NCBI RefSeq assembly: GCF_001426585.1
Contig: NZ_LMEI01000012.1
Span: forward strand, 462,056 to 526,055
From: Streptomyces sp. Root431
GTDB taxonomy: Bacteria > Actinomycetota > Actinomycetes > Streptomycetales > Streptomycetaceae
DNA: 64,000 bases
Reading direction: 5' to 3'
Shown: piece after piece, positions 46,067 through 54,499 of the stretch
Layout of the letters: every line of letters starts with the position of its first letter
Numbering within the stretch: the first letter of the stretch is position 1
Position numbers and translations under genes: made by a program
Notes under the pieces: generated by a model
Databases searched by the model: none
Told to the model about the DNA's origin: nothing
The model's input: only the letters and a program-made list of their open reading frames with translations

Positions 46067-46104
46067 AACCGATCGGTTCAGTCTGTCAACGGAACGGTTC
46101 AGTC
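46067..46104. promoter_or_regulatory. Operator region between the FMN reductase and MFS genes
   Basis: AACCGATCGGTT (46067-46078) is a perfect 12-bp palindrome. It overlaps a direct repeat of CGGTTCAGTCT beginning at 46074 and 46095, 21 bp or two helical turns apart. A related half-site, AACCGTTCAGTT, precedes the TetR gene at 47848-47859. The TetR protein probably binds all three. Confidence 0.6.
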
Positions 46105-46140
46105 TTGACAGTGAACTGAATGGTGTAGTTCATTCGACGC

Positions 46141-47244
46141 ATGGCCACACCCCAGACCGCCGCACGCGCCCCCACCCCCGCCCCCGCCCCCTACGGCGGC
46201 CTGGTCCTCGCGCTGCTCGCCGCGCCCGCCGCGATGGGCGTCTCCGGGCCGACCCTGGCCCTGCCCGAGGCCGCCCGCGGACTCGCCGTCTCCCCGGGGA
46301 CGGCGGCCTGGCTGCTGACCGCGTACGGGATCGGCATGGCGGTCGGTACGCCCCTGCTGTCCGCGGCCGGCGGGCGGCGCGGCCCCGCCGGGACCGTCCG
46401 GGCCGGCGCGGCCGTCCTCGTCCTGGGCGCGGCCCTCGCCCTCGCCGCCCCGAACCTGCCGCTGACCGTCGCCGGGCGCGCCCTGGAGGCGGCGGGCGCG
46501 GCCGGCCTCAACGTCGCGGCCTTCCAGATCGCCGGCCGGGACCGCACGGGCCGGGCGCCCGGACTCGTCGCGATCGGCAGCGCCGTCGGCGGCACGTCGG
46601 GCCTCTTCGTCGGCGCCGCCGTCGCCGGGGCCCTCGGCTGGCGCGCGGCCCTGGCGCTCCCGCTCCTCAGCCTGCTCGCCCTGATACCGGCGCTGCGCCT
46701 CGCGGGCCGCGCCGTGCCGGAGGCGGGGCCCGGGAGCGGGCACCGGCCCCGTACCCCCGCGCTCCCCCTCGATGTACTGCGCGATCCCGGCTTCCGCGCC
46801 GCCGCCGGGCTCATGCTCGCGCTCTCCACCGTCAACTTCGCCCTGCTGTACGCGGCTCCGCGCCGCGTCGCCGACCTCACCGGCTGGACCGGTGTCGAGA
46901 CCGGCGCGGCGGCCTCGATCGCCACCCTGGTCGGCGCCGTCCTCTCCTGGCAGCTGGTCCGCGCCGCCCCCGCCCTGGGCTCCCGCCGGACACGGCTCCT
47001 GCTCGCTGCGGGCTCCGTGACGGCCGCCGCCCTCGCCTCGTTCGCGCCTTGGGCCGCGGTGGTCCTGATCGGCTCGGCGACCAGCTCACTCGTCACGGCC
47101 GGCGGTCAGGGCCTGCTCACCGGCCCGGCGACCGGGCGGCTCCCGGAGGCACGGCACGGGACCGCGATCGGGCTGTTCAACCTCGCCTTTCTCATCGGGG
47201 TGGCGGCGGGCCCGGCCCTGGCGGAGGCTCTGACAGGCGCCTGA
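46141..47244 (+). CDS. MFS drug/metabolite efflux transporter
   Basis: 367 residues with about 12 short hydrophobic helices. The DHA1-like motif LTAYGIGMAVGTPLLSAAGGRRGPAG (about 60-86) holds the conserved Gly and Arg of motif A, and ALEAAGAAGLNVAAFQIAG is motif C-like. It is short for the family (about 400 usual) but ends cleanly. ATG 46141. It is divergent from the FMN reductase gene and shares its operator, suggesting the pair deals with one class of toxic redox compounds. Confidence 0.82.
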   Translation: MATPQTAARAPTPAPAPYGGLVLALLAAPAAMGVSGPTLALPEAARGLAVSPGTAAWLLTAYGIGMAVGTPLLSAAGGRRGPAGTVRAGAAVLVLGAALALAAPNLPLTVAGRALEAAGAAGLNVAAFQIAGRDRTGRAPGLVAIGSAVGGTSGLFVGAAVAGALGWRAALALPLLSLLALIPALRLAGRAVPEAGPGSGHRPRTPALPLDVLRDPGFRAAAGLMLALSTVNFALLYAAPRRVADLTGWTGVETGAAASIATLVGAVLSWQLVRAAPALGSRRTRLLLAAGSVTAAALASFAPWAAVVLIGSATSSLVTAGGQGLLTGPATGRLPEARHGTAIGLFNLAFLIGVAAGPALAEALTGA

Positions 47245-47315
47245 TCCCCAACCTCAGCCCACACACAGCACACCGCACACCGAGCACCAAGCACCAAGCA
47301 CCCCAGGAGTTCCCC

Positions 47316-47819
47316 ATGTCCCTCCTCCACCCCTCCTACCCCGCCCCCCGCTACTTCGGCGAACAGGGCGAGCTCACCGCCCGCTTCCGGCCCGCCACCG
47401 CCGAGCCCGACTTCGTCTCGGGCTCCGGCGACAGCGGCACCGCGTACCACTACCTGTCCACCAACACCTCCACGGACGGCGAATACGGCCTGTACCGCGT
47501 GGACATGGGGCCCGAGGCCGGCGGCCCGAGCACCCACTTCCACAAGGCCATGTCGGAGGCGTTCTTCGTCCTCTCCGGCAGCGTGCGGCTGTTCGACGGG
47601 GAGCAGTGGGTCACCGCCACCTCCGGCGACCACCTCTACGTCCCCGTCGGCGGCCTGCACGCCTTCCGCAACGAGGCCCCGGAACCGGCCTCGATGCTCA
47701 TGCTGTTCGCCCCCGGCGCGCCCCGCGAGGAGTACTTCGAGTCGATCACGCAGCTGGCCGACCTCAGCGACGCCGAGCGGATCGAGTTCTGCGAGCGCCA
47801 CGACAGCTTCTTCGTATAG
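47316..47819 (+). CDS. Cupin-domain protein
   Basis: 167 residues, single cupin barrel. GPSTHFHKAMSEAFFVLSGSVRLFDGEQW contains motif 1 (H-x-H-x-E with H72/H74 region and Glu), and GDHLYVPVGGLHAFRNEAPEPASMLMLF contains motif 2 with the third His. The metal site is therefore complete. The ATG at 47316 has CAGGAG upstream. It lies 71 bp after the MFS gene and may share its transcript. The substrate is unknown. Confidence 0.82.
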   Translation: MSLLHPSYPAPRYFGEQGELTARFRPATAEPDFVSGSGDSGTAYHYLSTNTSTDGEYGLYRVDMGPEAGGPSTHFHKAMSEAFFVLSGSVRLFDGEQWVTATSGDHLYVPVGGLHAFRNEAPEPASMLMLFAPGAPREEYFESITQLADLSDAERIEFCERHDSFFV

Positions 47820-47847
47820 GTCACGTCGGGCCGAGCTTTGCAGACCA

Positions 47848-47859
47848 AACCGTTCAGTT
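47848..47859. promoter_or_regulatory. Imperfect operator AACCGTTCAGTT before the TetR gene
   Basis: Resembles the palindrome AACCGATCGGTT upstream of the MFS gene. It lies 43 bp before the TetR ATG, next to an AT-rich CATATACT element. Confidence 0.45.
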
Positions 47860-47902
47860 CATATACTGGCGGACCCCCGCCACCACAGCTAAGGACACCG
47901 CC

Positions 47903-48583
47903 ATGGGAGCCGAGGCACAGGACGCCCAGGGCGCCACCGACGAGTACGGGATCCCGATCATCCCGGACCCCGCAGACGCCGCCTCTCGCAAGCGCCAGGC
48001 GATCATCGACGCCGCGCTCGCCGAGTTCCTCGCCGAGGGGTACTCCGCGGCGTCCATGGACGCCATCACCCGCGGATCCGGCGTCTCCAAGGCGACGATC
48101 TACAAGCACTTCGGCAGCAAGGAACGCCTGTTCCTCGCCGTCATCGGCGGTGTCCTGCCGAAGACGTACGCCGACCTGGAGCCGTCCAACTCCACCATCG
48201 CCGACGCCCCCGACCTGCGGGCCGCGCTCGTCCGGCTCACCACCGACTGGGCGCGGATCCTGCTGCGGCCCGACATCATGTCGCTGCGGCGCCTGGTGAT
48301 CGGCGAGATAGACCGTTTCCCGCAGCTCGGCCAGCTCTGGTACCGGGTCAGCTACGACATGAACAACGGCCCGCTCGTCGAGGCCTTCACCGAGCTGAAC
48401 GCGCGCGGCGCCCTGGCCGCGCCGGACCCGAAGCTCGCCGTGCAGCAGCTCGTCGCGGTGACGGTGGGGGTGCCGCAGCTCGTGCGTACCTTCTCGCCCG
48501 ACGCGGTGATCGAGGACGCCGAGCTGACGCGGGTCATCAGCTCGGGAGTGGATCTGTTCCTGGCGCGGTACGCGACCGCCTGA
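47903..48583 (+). CDS. TetR/AcrR-family regulator
   Basis: 226 residues. SRKRQAIIDAALAEFLAEGYSAASMDAITRGSGVSKATIYKHFGSKERLFLAV (about 28-80) is a complete TetR helix-turn-helix with YKHF. A TetR_C-like ligand domain follows. The N-terminal 25 residues (DAQGATDEYGIPIIPDP) are an acidic leader typical of some AcrR relatives. Operators at 46067-46104 and 47848-47859 suggest it represses the FMN reductase, MFS-cupin and its own gene. The last 47 bp overlap the convergent amino-acid permease gene. Confidence 0.88.
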   Translation: MGAEAQDAQGATDEYGIPIIPDPADAASRKRQAIIDAALAEFLAEGYSAASMDAITRGSGVSKATIYKHFGSKERLFLAVIGGVLPKTYADLEPSNSTIADAPDLRAALVRLTTDWARILLRPDIMSLRRLVIGEIDRFPQLGQLWYRVSYDMNNGPLVEAFTELNARGALAAPDPKLAVQQLVAVTVGVPQLVRTFSPDAVIEDAELTRVISSGVDLFLARYATA

Positions 48584-49868
48584 CGCTCCTGAACCGGGCC
48601 CACACCAGCAGGCCCGCCGCCCACGCCCCCGTGGTCAGGAGCTGGGTGCGGCTCGCCGCGTCGCCCAGCATGAAGAGCAGCACCCCGCCGATCCCCGCGA
48701 GGGCGACGACGGACCGTACGGACGGGCCGTGCAGGCGCAGGTGGGAGGCGGCGATCAGCGCCCAGACGACGAGGATCGCGGCGCCGATCGAGTTGAGCAG
48801 GAACGGGAAGACCGTGCGCGGCCAGAGCAGGCTGAGGACGACCGAGACGAAGCCGAAGGCGGCGGAGGCGAGGACGGCCGCGTACGGGACTCCCGTACGC
48901 AGCCGGCCGAGCGTGCGGGGTGCGTCGCCGCGGCCCACGAGGGCGAACAGCATGCGCGAGGAGCCGTAGATGTTGGCGTTCATCGCGGACAGCAGCGCGA
49001 CGAGGACGACCGCCTTCATGAGGTCGGCGGCGCCGGGGACGCCGATGCGGGCCATGACGGCGGCGTACGGGCCGTCGGCCACGGCGGGGTCGTTCCACGG
49101 GACGAGGGCGACGATCACCGCCATCGAGCCGAGGTAGCAGACGGCGACCCGCCACATGACGGCCCGTACGCCGGAACGGACCGCGCGGACCGGGTCGTCG
49201 CACTCGGCCGCGGCGATGGTCACGGTCTCCAGGCCGCCGAAGGCGAAGACGGCCGCGACCATGCCGACGGCGACGCCGTACCAGCCGTGCGGCAGGAAGC
49301 CGCCGTCGCCGGTGAGGTGCGCGGTCCCGGGCGAGGGGTGACCGGGCAGGAGGCCCGCGAGCACGACGGCGCCGAGGACGAGGAAACCGCAGATCGCGGC
49401 GATCTTGAGGCCGGCGAACCAGAACTCCAGCTCGCCGAAGTTCCGGACGCCGCCGAGGTTGCTCGCGGTGAACACGGTCATGAAGACGGCCACCCACGCC
49501 CAGCCGGGCACGGCCGGGACCCAGCCCTCGACGATGTGCGCCGCGCCGACGGCCTCGGCGGCGACGCTCACGACGAGCAGCGCCCAGTACATCCACCCGG
49601 CGAGGAGCCCGGCCCACGGCCCGAACGCCGACCGCGCGTGCTCGGCGAAGGAGCCGGTGACCGGGCGGGCCGCCGACATCTCCCCCAGCATGCGCATCAC
49701 CAGCACGGTCAGGACGCCGGCGATCCCGTACGAGACGAGGATCCCGGGCCCGGCAGCCGCGATCCCGAAACCGGAGCCGACGAAGAGCCCGGCCCCGATG
49801 GCCCCGCCCAACGCGATCATGGCCAGATGCCGCTGCCGCAGCCCCGCGCCGAGTACCTGCTCTGTCAC
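48537..49868 (-). CDS. APC-family amino acid permease
   Basis: 443 residues with 12 predicted membrane helices. RHLAMIALGGAIGAGLFVGSGFGIAAAGPGILVSYGIAG is the N-terminal amino-acid transporter signature, and GSFAEHARSAFGPWAGLLAGWMYW is the second conserved block of GABA/aromatic amino-acid permeases. The GTG start is at 49868. The polar C-terminus (RSVRRSRTAPGTDPLPS) overlaps the TetR gene tail to tail. The exact amino acid is unknown. Confidence 0.88.
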   Translation of the reverse strand: MTEQVLGAGLRQRHLAMIALGGAIGAGLFVGSGFGIAAAGPGILVSYGIAGVLTVLVMRMLGEMSAARPVTGSFAEHARSAFGPWAGLLAGWMYWALLVVSVAAEAVGAAHIVEGWVPAVPGWAWVAVFMTVFTASNLGGVRNFGELEFWFAGLKIAAICGFLVLGAVVLAGLLPGHPSPGTAHLTGDGGFLPHGWYGVAVGMVAAVFAFGGLETVTIAAAECDDPVRAVRSGVRAVMWRVAVCYLGSMAVIVALVPWNDPAVADGPYAAVMARIGVPGAADLMKAVVLVALLSAMNANIYGSSRMLFALVGRGDAPRTLGRLRTGVPYAAVLASAAFGFVSVVLSLLWPRTVFPFLLNSIGAAILVVWALIAASHLRLHGPSVRSVVALAGIGGVLLFMLGDAASRTQLLTTGAWAAGLLVWARFRSVRRSRTAPGTDPLPS

Positions 49869-50096
49869 GATTCCCCCCGAAATTCAGACGATCAGCGCAG
49901 GAGCTTCCCTGCTGATCCGCCCTGAATCAAACCGGTTCCGGACGCTGAGACATCGCGGGGGGGGTGCCACTGCCCGTCGTTGCTCGTCCGTTGGCAGACC
50001 GTTGCTCCGGGCCGGGAGGGTGCTCACCACCGGACGGAAACGAGACCCGGCGAAGGAACACCCTCCGCCTCGGTTCCGCGCGAAGGGAAGAGGGCC

Positions 50097-50510
50097 ATGC
50101 GTCCACTGACGAGGAAGATCGTCACGCTCGGCGGAGCGGCCGCACTGACCGCCACCGGAATCCTGGGGGTGGCCTCCCCCGCCTCGGCGGCGACGAGCTG
50201 CTACGCCGCGGGCTGCAACGGCAAGGACCCCGGCACGACCGTCTGCCAGAACGACGCGCGGACCGTCGCCACCGGCTGGACCGGGGTGGAGCTGCGGTAC
50301 AGCCCAACCTGCCGCGCCGTCTGGGCACGGAAGACGAACCAGTCCAACGGGTCGACCGTCAACGTCCACAACACCGACGGCGACTACGCCTGGACCTCGG
50401 TCCCCGCCTGGTCCAAGGGGTGGACCACCATGGTGAACGACGCGGGCATCACCGCCCAGGCGATGGAGACGATGGACGGCGGCGGTGTCGCGACCACCGA
50501 CTGGTACTGA
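50097..50510 (+). CDS. Secreted DUF2690 protein
   Basis: 137 residues. A signal peptide of about 30 residues (RKIVTLGGAAALTATGILGVASPASA, cut after ASA) is followed by a domain with paired cysteines (SCYAAGCNGKDP, TVCQND, PTCRAVWA) that matches DUF2690. The gap 49869-50096 (228 bp) contains promoters only, including a G-run and a CGTTGC-rich stretch. ATG 50097 has GGGAAGAGGG upstream. Function unknown. Confidence 0.85.
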   Translation: MRPLTRKIVTLGGAAALTATGILGVASPASAATSCYAAGCNGKDPGTTVCQNDARTVATGWTGVELRYSPTCRAVWARKTNQSNGSTVNVHNTDGDYAWTSVPAWSKGWTTMVNDAGITAQAMETMDGGGVATTDWY

Positions 50511-50532
50511 CGGCGGTCCCGGCGGTCCTCCG

Positions 50533-51144
50533 TCACATCACAAGACCCACCGCCAGCGCCGCGATCAGCAGCCCCGAGGCCAGGGCCGTCGTCAGACGGC
50601 CGCGAGGACCCGTGACGAGGTGGCCGAGGAGGGTGCCGCCGGTGGCGAGGAGGAGCTGCCAGCTCGCCGAGGCCGCGAAGGCGGCGACGACGAAGGCCGT
50701 CGCCTCCGCCGCACCCGTCGTCGAGTGCCCGCCGAGGACGAGGGCCGTGAAGTAGACCACCGTCATGGGGTTCAGGATCGTGATCCCCAGGAAGGTGAGG
50801 AACGCGCGGCGCGGCGCCGGTGGCGCGGTCTCGACGGTCTTCGGGCCCGCACGGTACGCACGGACGGCCGTCACCGTGGAGTGGACCGCCAGGATCACCA
50901 GGACCACGGCCGAGGCCCAGCGCAGCGGGGCCGCCACGGGAGCGAGGAGGGGGACGAGGGCCGCGCCCCCGAGGACCGCGAGCAGGGCGTACAGCCCGTC
51001 CGCGGCGGCGATGCCGAGCGCCGCGCCCGCCCCCGTACGCCAGGGGGAACGCGCCGCGACCGCCACCAGGTGGGCGCCGACGGCGCCGACCGGGATCGCG
51101 ATGCCGTAGCCGGCCAGCAGGCCGGCCACCACCGCGGTCGTCAC
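50533..51144 (-). CDS. LysE-family translocator
   Basis: 203 residues with six hydrophobic segments. AGYGIAIPVGAVGAHLVAVAARSPWRTGAGAALGIAAAD is the LysE/RhtB signature (AxPVGP region), and FLTFLGITILNPMTVVYFTALV the second conserved helix with the NP motif. The GTG start at 51144 overlaps the upstream DUF2087 gene stop by 4 bp, so the two are translationally coupled. Probable exporter of amino acids or a similar small molecule. Confidence 0.88.
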   Translation of the reverse strand: MTTAVVAGLLAGYGIAIPVGAVGAHLVAVAARSPWRTGAGAALGIAAADGLYALLAVLGGAALVPLLAPVAAPLRWASAVVLVILAVHSTVTAVRAYRAGPKTVETAPPAPRRAFLTFLGITILNPMTVVYFTALVLGGHSTTGAAEATAFVVAAFAASASWQLLLATGGTLLGHLVTGPRGRLTTALASGLLIAALAVGLVM

Positions 51145-51449
51145 GCGACGGCGGGGATCGCGCCTTCGGGGGTGCCGGACCGCTGCTGTCGGCGGTAGTC
51201 CGCGCCGTCCTTCGTCCGGGCGAGGAAGCCGCCGATCACGAGGTAGCGGCGCAGTGCCGAGAAGTCCTCGTGGACGGTGCGCAGGGCGTCGTTGACCTCG
51301 GACTCACGGTACGACCGGTCCGCGTCGAAGAGGGTCGCGGCGAGGTGCGCGAGCAGCGCCTCGCGGCGGGCGGGCCTGCGCGGGATCGCCCTGAGGCGCC
51401 CGTCGGCGGAGAACAGGTCCGCGACGGGGCGGGAAGGATGACTGGTCAT
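51141..51449 (-). CDS. DUF2087-domain protein
   Basis: 102 residues. RRPARREALLAHLAATLFDADRSYRESEVNDALRTVHEDFSALRRYLVIGGFLARTKDG is the DUF2087 winged-helix-like fold (the RYLVIxGFLxRxxDG motif is diagnostic). These proteins are often regulator partners of an adjoining transporter, and here the gene overlaps lysE. ATG 51449; no regulator operator was identified. Confidence 0.82.
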   Translation of the reverse strand: MTSHPSRPVADLFSADGRLRAIPRRPARREALLAHLAATLFDADRSYRESEVNDALRTVHEDFSALRRYLVIGGFLARTKDGADYRRQQRSGTPEGAIPAVA

Positions 51450-51509
51450 GGGACGGAAGCCTGGCGGCCACGCCCCCGCCCCGCAAAGGGTTTTAGGGAG
51501 CGGCGCTCC

Positions 51510-51788
51510 CTACTTCAGGATCACGTTCACGGCTTCCTGCACCGTCGGCAGCATCGACCGGACGCCGTTCCGGTCGAAGATCGGCCGGGCCCTCTCCACG
51601 AACGCGAGGAAGTCGTCCTCCGAGTCCCAGAAGTCGACGACCCGCCAGCCACCGGACCCGTCCGGCCCGGCCGCGTGGGCGATGAACCCGGCCGGCGGGA
51701 ACCACTCCTCGGCTTCCAGGAGCCTCGTGGTCTCCTCGTACTGCTCCTTGGTGCCGCCGGGGATCTCGACGGTGACGATGACGGCCAT
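51510..51788 (-). CDS. Small ferredoxin-fold (ABM-like) protein
   Basis: 92 residues, a dimeric alpha-beta barrel resembling antibiotic-biosynthesis-monooxygenase-like proteins: VIVTVEIPGGTKEQYEETTRLLEAEEWFPPAGFIAHAAGP, then WRVVDFWDSEDDFLAFVERARPIFDRNG. No cofactor residue is obvious. ATG 51788 has GGAGCAGCAG upstream. The gene is minus-strand, convergent with none of its neighbours and divergent from the VOC gene. Confidence 0.75.
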   Translation of the reverse strand: MAVIVTVEIPGGTKEQYEETTRLLEAEEWFPPAGFIAHAAGPDGSGGWRVVDFWDSEDDFLAFVERARPIFDRNGVRSMLPTVQEAVNVILK

Positions 51789-51978
51789 GCTGCTGCTCCT
51801 GCCGGTACGGGGTGGGGTCCCGACCAGCAGAACAGCCACTCCCCCGCCCCGCACGGCGGCCGACCCCGAACGGGCTACGCCGAAAATCACTGCGCGGATC
51901 GCGGGGCGCGGTGCGAGGATGACCGGCGCGTTCCGGCGGCCGGCCGGCACGACAGGTTTCGAGGCGTACGGAGACTTC

Positions 51979-52371
51979 ATGGCCAAGGAAATCCAGGTGA
52001 CCTACGACTGCGTCGACCCGCGCGCGCAGGCGGAGTTCTGGGCCGAGGTGCTGGACTACCGGATTCCGCCGGCGCCGGAGGGCGAGCACCCGAACGACTG
52101 GGCGGCCATCACGGATCCGGACGGCAAGGGGCCGCGGATCTACTTCCAGAAGGTCCCGGACGCGAAGCCCGACACGAAGAACCGCCTGCACTTGGACGTC
52201 CGTTCGGCAACCGGCCTGACCGGGGACGAGCGCATGGCCGCGCTCGAAGTGGAGTGCGCCCGGCTTGAGGCTCTCGGTGCGAAGCGGCTGTACCGGCTCG
52301 ACGCCGACGAGGAGAACGAGGGGATCATCGTGATGGGCGACCCCGAGGACAACATCTTCTGCCTGGACTGA
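51979..52371 (+). CDS. VOC-family protein
   Basis: 130 residues. VTYDCVDPRAQAEFWAEVLDYRIPPAPEGEHPNDWAAITDPDGKGPRIYFQKVPDAK and NRLHLDV...CARLEALGAKRLYRLDADEENEGIIVMGDPEDNIFCLD are the two halves of a glyoxalase-like fold of the type seen in many actinobacterial small VOC proteins. The metal ligands (Cys/His, HLDV His and final Glu) are plausible, but catalysis is unproven. ATG 51979. Confidence 0.85.
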   Translation: MAKEIQVTYDCVDPRAQAEFWAEVLDYRIPPAPEGEHPNDWAAITDPDGKGPRIYFQKVPDAKPDTKNRLHLDVRSATGLTGDERMAALEVECARLEALGAKRLYRLDADEENEGIIVMGDPEDNIFCLD

Positions 52372-52442
52372 GCGCGTAGTGCCCCCTGCCGCTCTCCCCA
52401 CGGTTCGAACCGAAGGGAGAGCGGCAGGGCGGCCACACCGCC

Positions 52443-52838
52443 TCACGCCACGGCCGTTCCCTCCAGCTCGACCAGCAGGCCGGGGATCGCCAGTCGCGTC
52501 ACCCCGAGCATCGTCGACGTCGGCGCCACCCGCTCCGCGCCCAGCCGGGCCGCCAGCACCCCGTAGTGCTGGAAGAGCGCGTCGACGTCGGTCGTGTAGA
52601 CGTTGAGCCGGACGAGGTTCGCGAGGGTCATCCCGGCCTCGCCGAGCACCGCCTCCAGGTTGTCGACGCTCAGCGCCAACTGCCCGGCCATGTCGCCGTC
52701 ATGCTGCGGCTTGCCCTCGTCGTTCGTCGCGGTCTGGCCCGAGATGTACAGGGTCCTGGCGTGCCCGGAGACGACCTCGCCCTGATGGAATCCCAGCGCT
52801 TGCGACCACGTCACCGGATTGATCGCCGTACGTTCCAT
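52443..52838 (-). CDS. RidA-family (YjgF) protein
   Basis: 131 residues. SQALGFHQGEVVSGHARTLYISGQTATNDEGKPQHDGDMAGQLALSVDNLEAVLGEAGMTLANLVRLNVYTTDVD is the RidA trimer fold, with the conserved YISGQ and LVRLxVYTTD motifs. The catalytic Arg of true RidA is replaced by the TSTMLGVTRLAIPGLLVEIE-type end (here LLVELEG), as in imine-deaminase relatives. The ATG at 52838 or GTG at 52844 starts translation. It is divergent from the WYL regulator, which may control it. Confidence 0.85.
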   Translation of the reverse strand: MERTAINPVTWSQALGFHQGEVVSGHARTLYISGQTATNDEGKPQHDGDMAGQLALSVDNLEAVLGEAGMTLANLVRLNVYTTDVDALFQHYGVLAARLGAERVAPTSTMLGVTRLAIPGLLVELEGTAVA

Positions 52839-52918
52839 CGCCACGTCAACTCCCCTTGCATTACGTTCTGTTCGCTTCGTCGATCGACGTCGCATGAACG
52901 AATTTCGCAGCGCATCAC

Positions 52919-52931
52919 GACACCCTGTGTC
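52919..52931. promoter_or_regulatory. Dyad GACAC-CCT-GTGTC between ridA-like and WYL genes
   Basis: A perfect 5-bp-arm palindrome with a 3-bp centre, 36 bp before the WYL-regulator ATG. A TAGGGT box (52943-52948) lies 6 nt before that ATG and suggests a leaderless promoter. The dyad would overlap its -35 region and could also act on the divergent RidA-like gene. Confidence 0.45.
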
Positions 52932-52954
52932 ATGTATTCGCATAGGGTTCCGGG

Positions 52955-53950
52955 ATGCGTGCCGACCGGCTGGTCTCCCTGGTGCTGCTGCTCCGCCAGC
53001 GCGGCCGGCTGACAGCGGACACGCTCGCGCGCGAGCTGGAGGTGTCCACCCGTACCGTCCTCCGCGACATCGAGGCGCTGTCCGCGGCCGGCGTCCCGGT
53101 CTACGCCGAGCGCGGGAGGCACGGCGGGTTCGCGTTGCTGCCCGGGTTCCGTACGGAGCTCACCGGGCTGAACCACGACGAGGCCCTCGCGCTCCTCGCC
53201 GCCGGAACCGCCCGCGGCGAGCGGGTGTTCGGCCTCGGATCGGCACTCGCCTCGGCCCGGCGGAAGGTGGTCGACGCGCTGCCGGAGAGCCACCGGGCCT
53301 CCGCGAGCGACGCGGCCCAGCGCTTCCTCGTCGAACCGGAGACCGACCTGCTCTCCCGCCGGCTGGTCACCGACGAAGTCCCCGACACCACCATGGCCGT
53401 GGTCAGGCGCGCCGTACTCGCCGGGCACAAGCTGCGCATCCACTACGAGGCGGCCGGCGACGGGACACCGCAGTGGCGGACGGTGGACCCGATCGGCCTG
53501 GTCACCGTCCGCGACCGGGGCTACCTGCTGGCCACGAAAGCCGGCGAGGACCGCACCTACCGGCTGTCGCGGGTGCGGGCCGCCGAGGAGCTCCCCGAGA
53601 CGGCGGAGCGGCCGGAGCGGGTCGATCTCGACCGGATCTGGCGGGAGCGGTCCGCGCGGTTCCTCGCCGACGGCCACCTCACCGTCCTGGTGCGGGTGGC
53701 GCCGGCCCGGCGGGAGGACCTGCTGGACAAGGCGCTGGCCGTCCGCGCGGAGGAACCCGACGCGGACGGCCAGCTGCGCCTCGAAGTCACCTTCCAGGAC
53801 GCGTGGCACGCCGAATGGGCGCTGTGGCAGCTCGGCACGGACGCGGAAGCCCTGGCCCCGGAGTCGCTGCGCACGTCCCTGCGCGCCCGCGCCGCCGCGA
53901 TGGCCGCCCACTACGGAGATTCCCGAGGAGAAGAAGGATGCCCGACGTGA
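52955..53950 (+). CDS. WYL-domain (YafY-type) transcriptional regulator
   Basis: 331 residues. The N-terminal winged helix is VSLVLLLRQRGRLTADTLARELEVSTRTVLRDIEALSAAGVPVYAERGRHGGFALLPGF (about 7-65). The WYL domain (about 150-210) shows HKLRIHYEAAGDGTPQWRTVDPIGLVTVRDRGYLLATKAGEDRTYRLSRVRAA, and a WCX-like C-terminus follows. ATG 52955. Its last 13 bp overlap the start of the next gene. Confidence 0.88.
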   Translation: MRADRLVSLVLLLRQRGRLTADTLARELEVSTRTVLRDIEALSAAGVPVYAERGRHGGFALLPGFRTELTGLNHDEALALLAAGTARGERVFGLGSALASARRKVVDALPESHRASASDAAQRFLVEPETDLLSRRLVTDEVPDTTMAVVRRAVLAGHKLRIHYEAAGDGTPQWRTVDPIGLVTVRDRGYLLATKAGEDRTYRLSRVRAAEELPETAERPERVDLDRIWRERSARFLADGHLTVLVRVAPARREDLLDKALAVRAEEPDADGQLRLEVTFQDAWHAEWALWQLGTDAEALAPESLRTSLRARAAAMAAHYGDSRGEEGCPT

Positions 53951-54480
53951 ACACCTACTTCCCCGATCCGACGCGACCCCGCCCCGTCCTCCCCGGCGAG
54001 TACCCGCTGTGGGAGGAGGCCCTCGGCCTGGTCAACCGGGACCTCGCGGCGACCCTGCCCGACCAGGAGCCCTTGCGGCTGATGGCGCTCCCCGCGTGGG
54101 ACGACGGCGACGGCCTCGACGGGGCGCGCGGCGAGGACCTCTACGTGACCATGGCCAACGGCGAGTGGCAGGGCAACTGTCTGGAAGCGGACGCGGAGAA
54201 CGGGCACGCCGACGCCGTGGCGTCCCTCGCCGACGCCGTGGCTTCCGTCGCGGACGCCGCGCAGGAGACCGTCAGCGAGCTCCTCTGGCAGGCGTGGCCC
54301 GTCTGCGGCGAGCACGGCCTCGGCATGCATTCGCGCGTGACCGACGGGGAGGTCGCCTGGTGGTGCTCGGGCGGGAGGTCGCCGCGCGAGCCGGAGCACA
54401 TCCGCGCCGCCGTGGGCGCCCTCGACACCCTCGGACGCCCGCACCGCCCGAACCGCAAGCAGCGGCGGCGCGAGCGCTGA
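53938..54480 (+). CDS. Hypothetical protein coupled to the WYL regulator
   Basis: A 180-residue acidic protein with no membrane segment. PDPTRPRPVLPGEYPLWEEALGLVNRDLAATLPDQEPLRLMALPAWDDGDG and WPVCGEHGLGMHSRVTDGEVAWWCSGGRSPREPEHIRAAVGALDTL suggest a small mixed alpha/beta domain with Cys and His residues that could bind metal. A SLADAVASVADAAQ repeat lies near residue 100. ATG 53938 has GAGGAGAAG upstream and overlaps the regulator by 13 bp. No known domain was recognised. Confidence 0.65.
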   Translation: MPDVNTYFPDPTRPRPVLPGEYPLWEEALGLVNRDLAATLPDQEPLRLMALPAWDDGDGLDGARGEDLYVTMANGEWQGNCLEADAENGHADAVASLADAVASVADAAQETVSELLWQAWPVCGEHGLGMHSRVTDGEVAWWCSGGRSPREPEHIRAAVGALDTLGRPHRPNRKQRRRER

Positions 54481-54499
54481 CGGCCCCCCGGGGGCGCCG

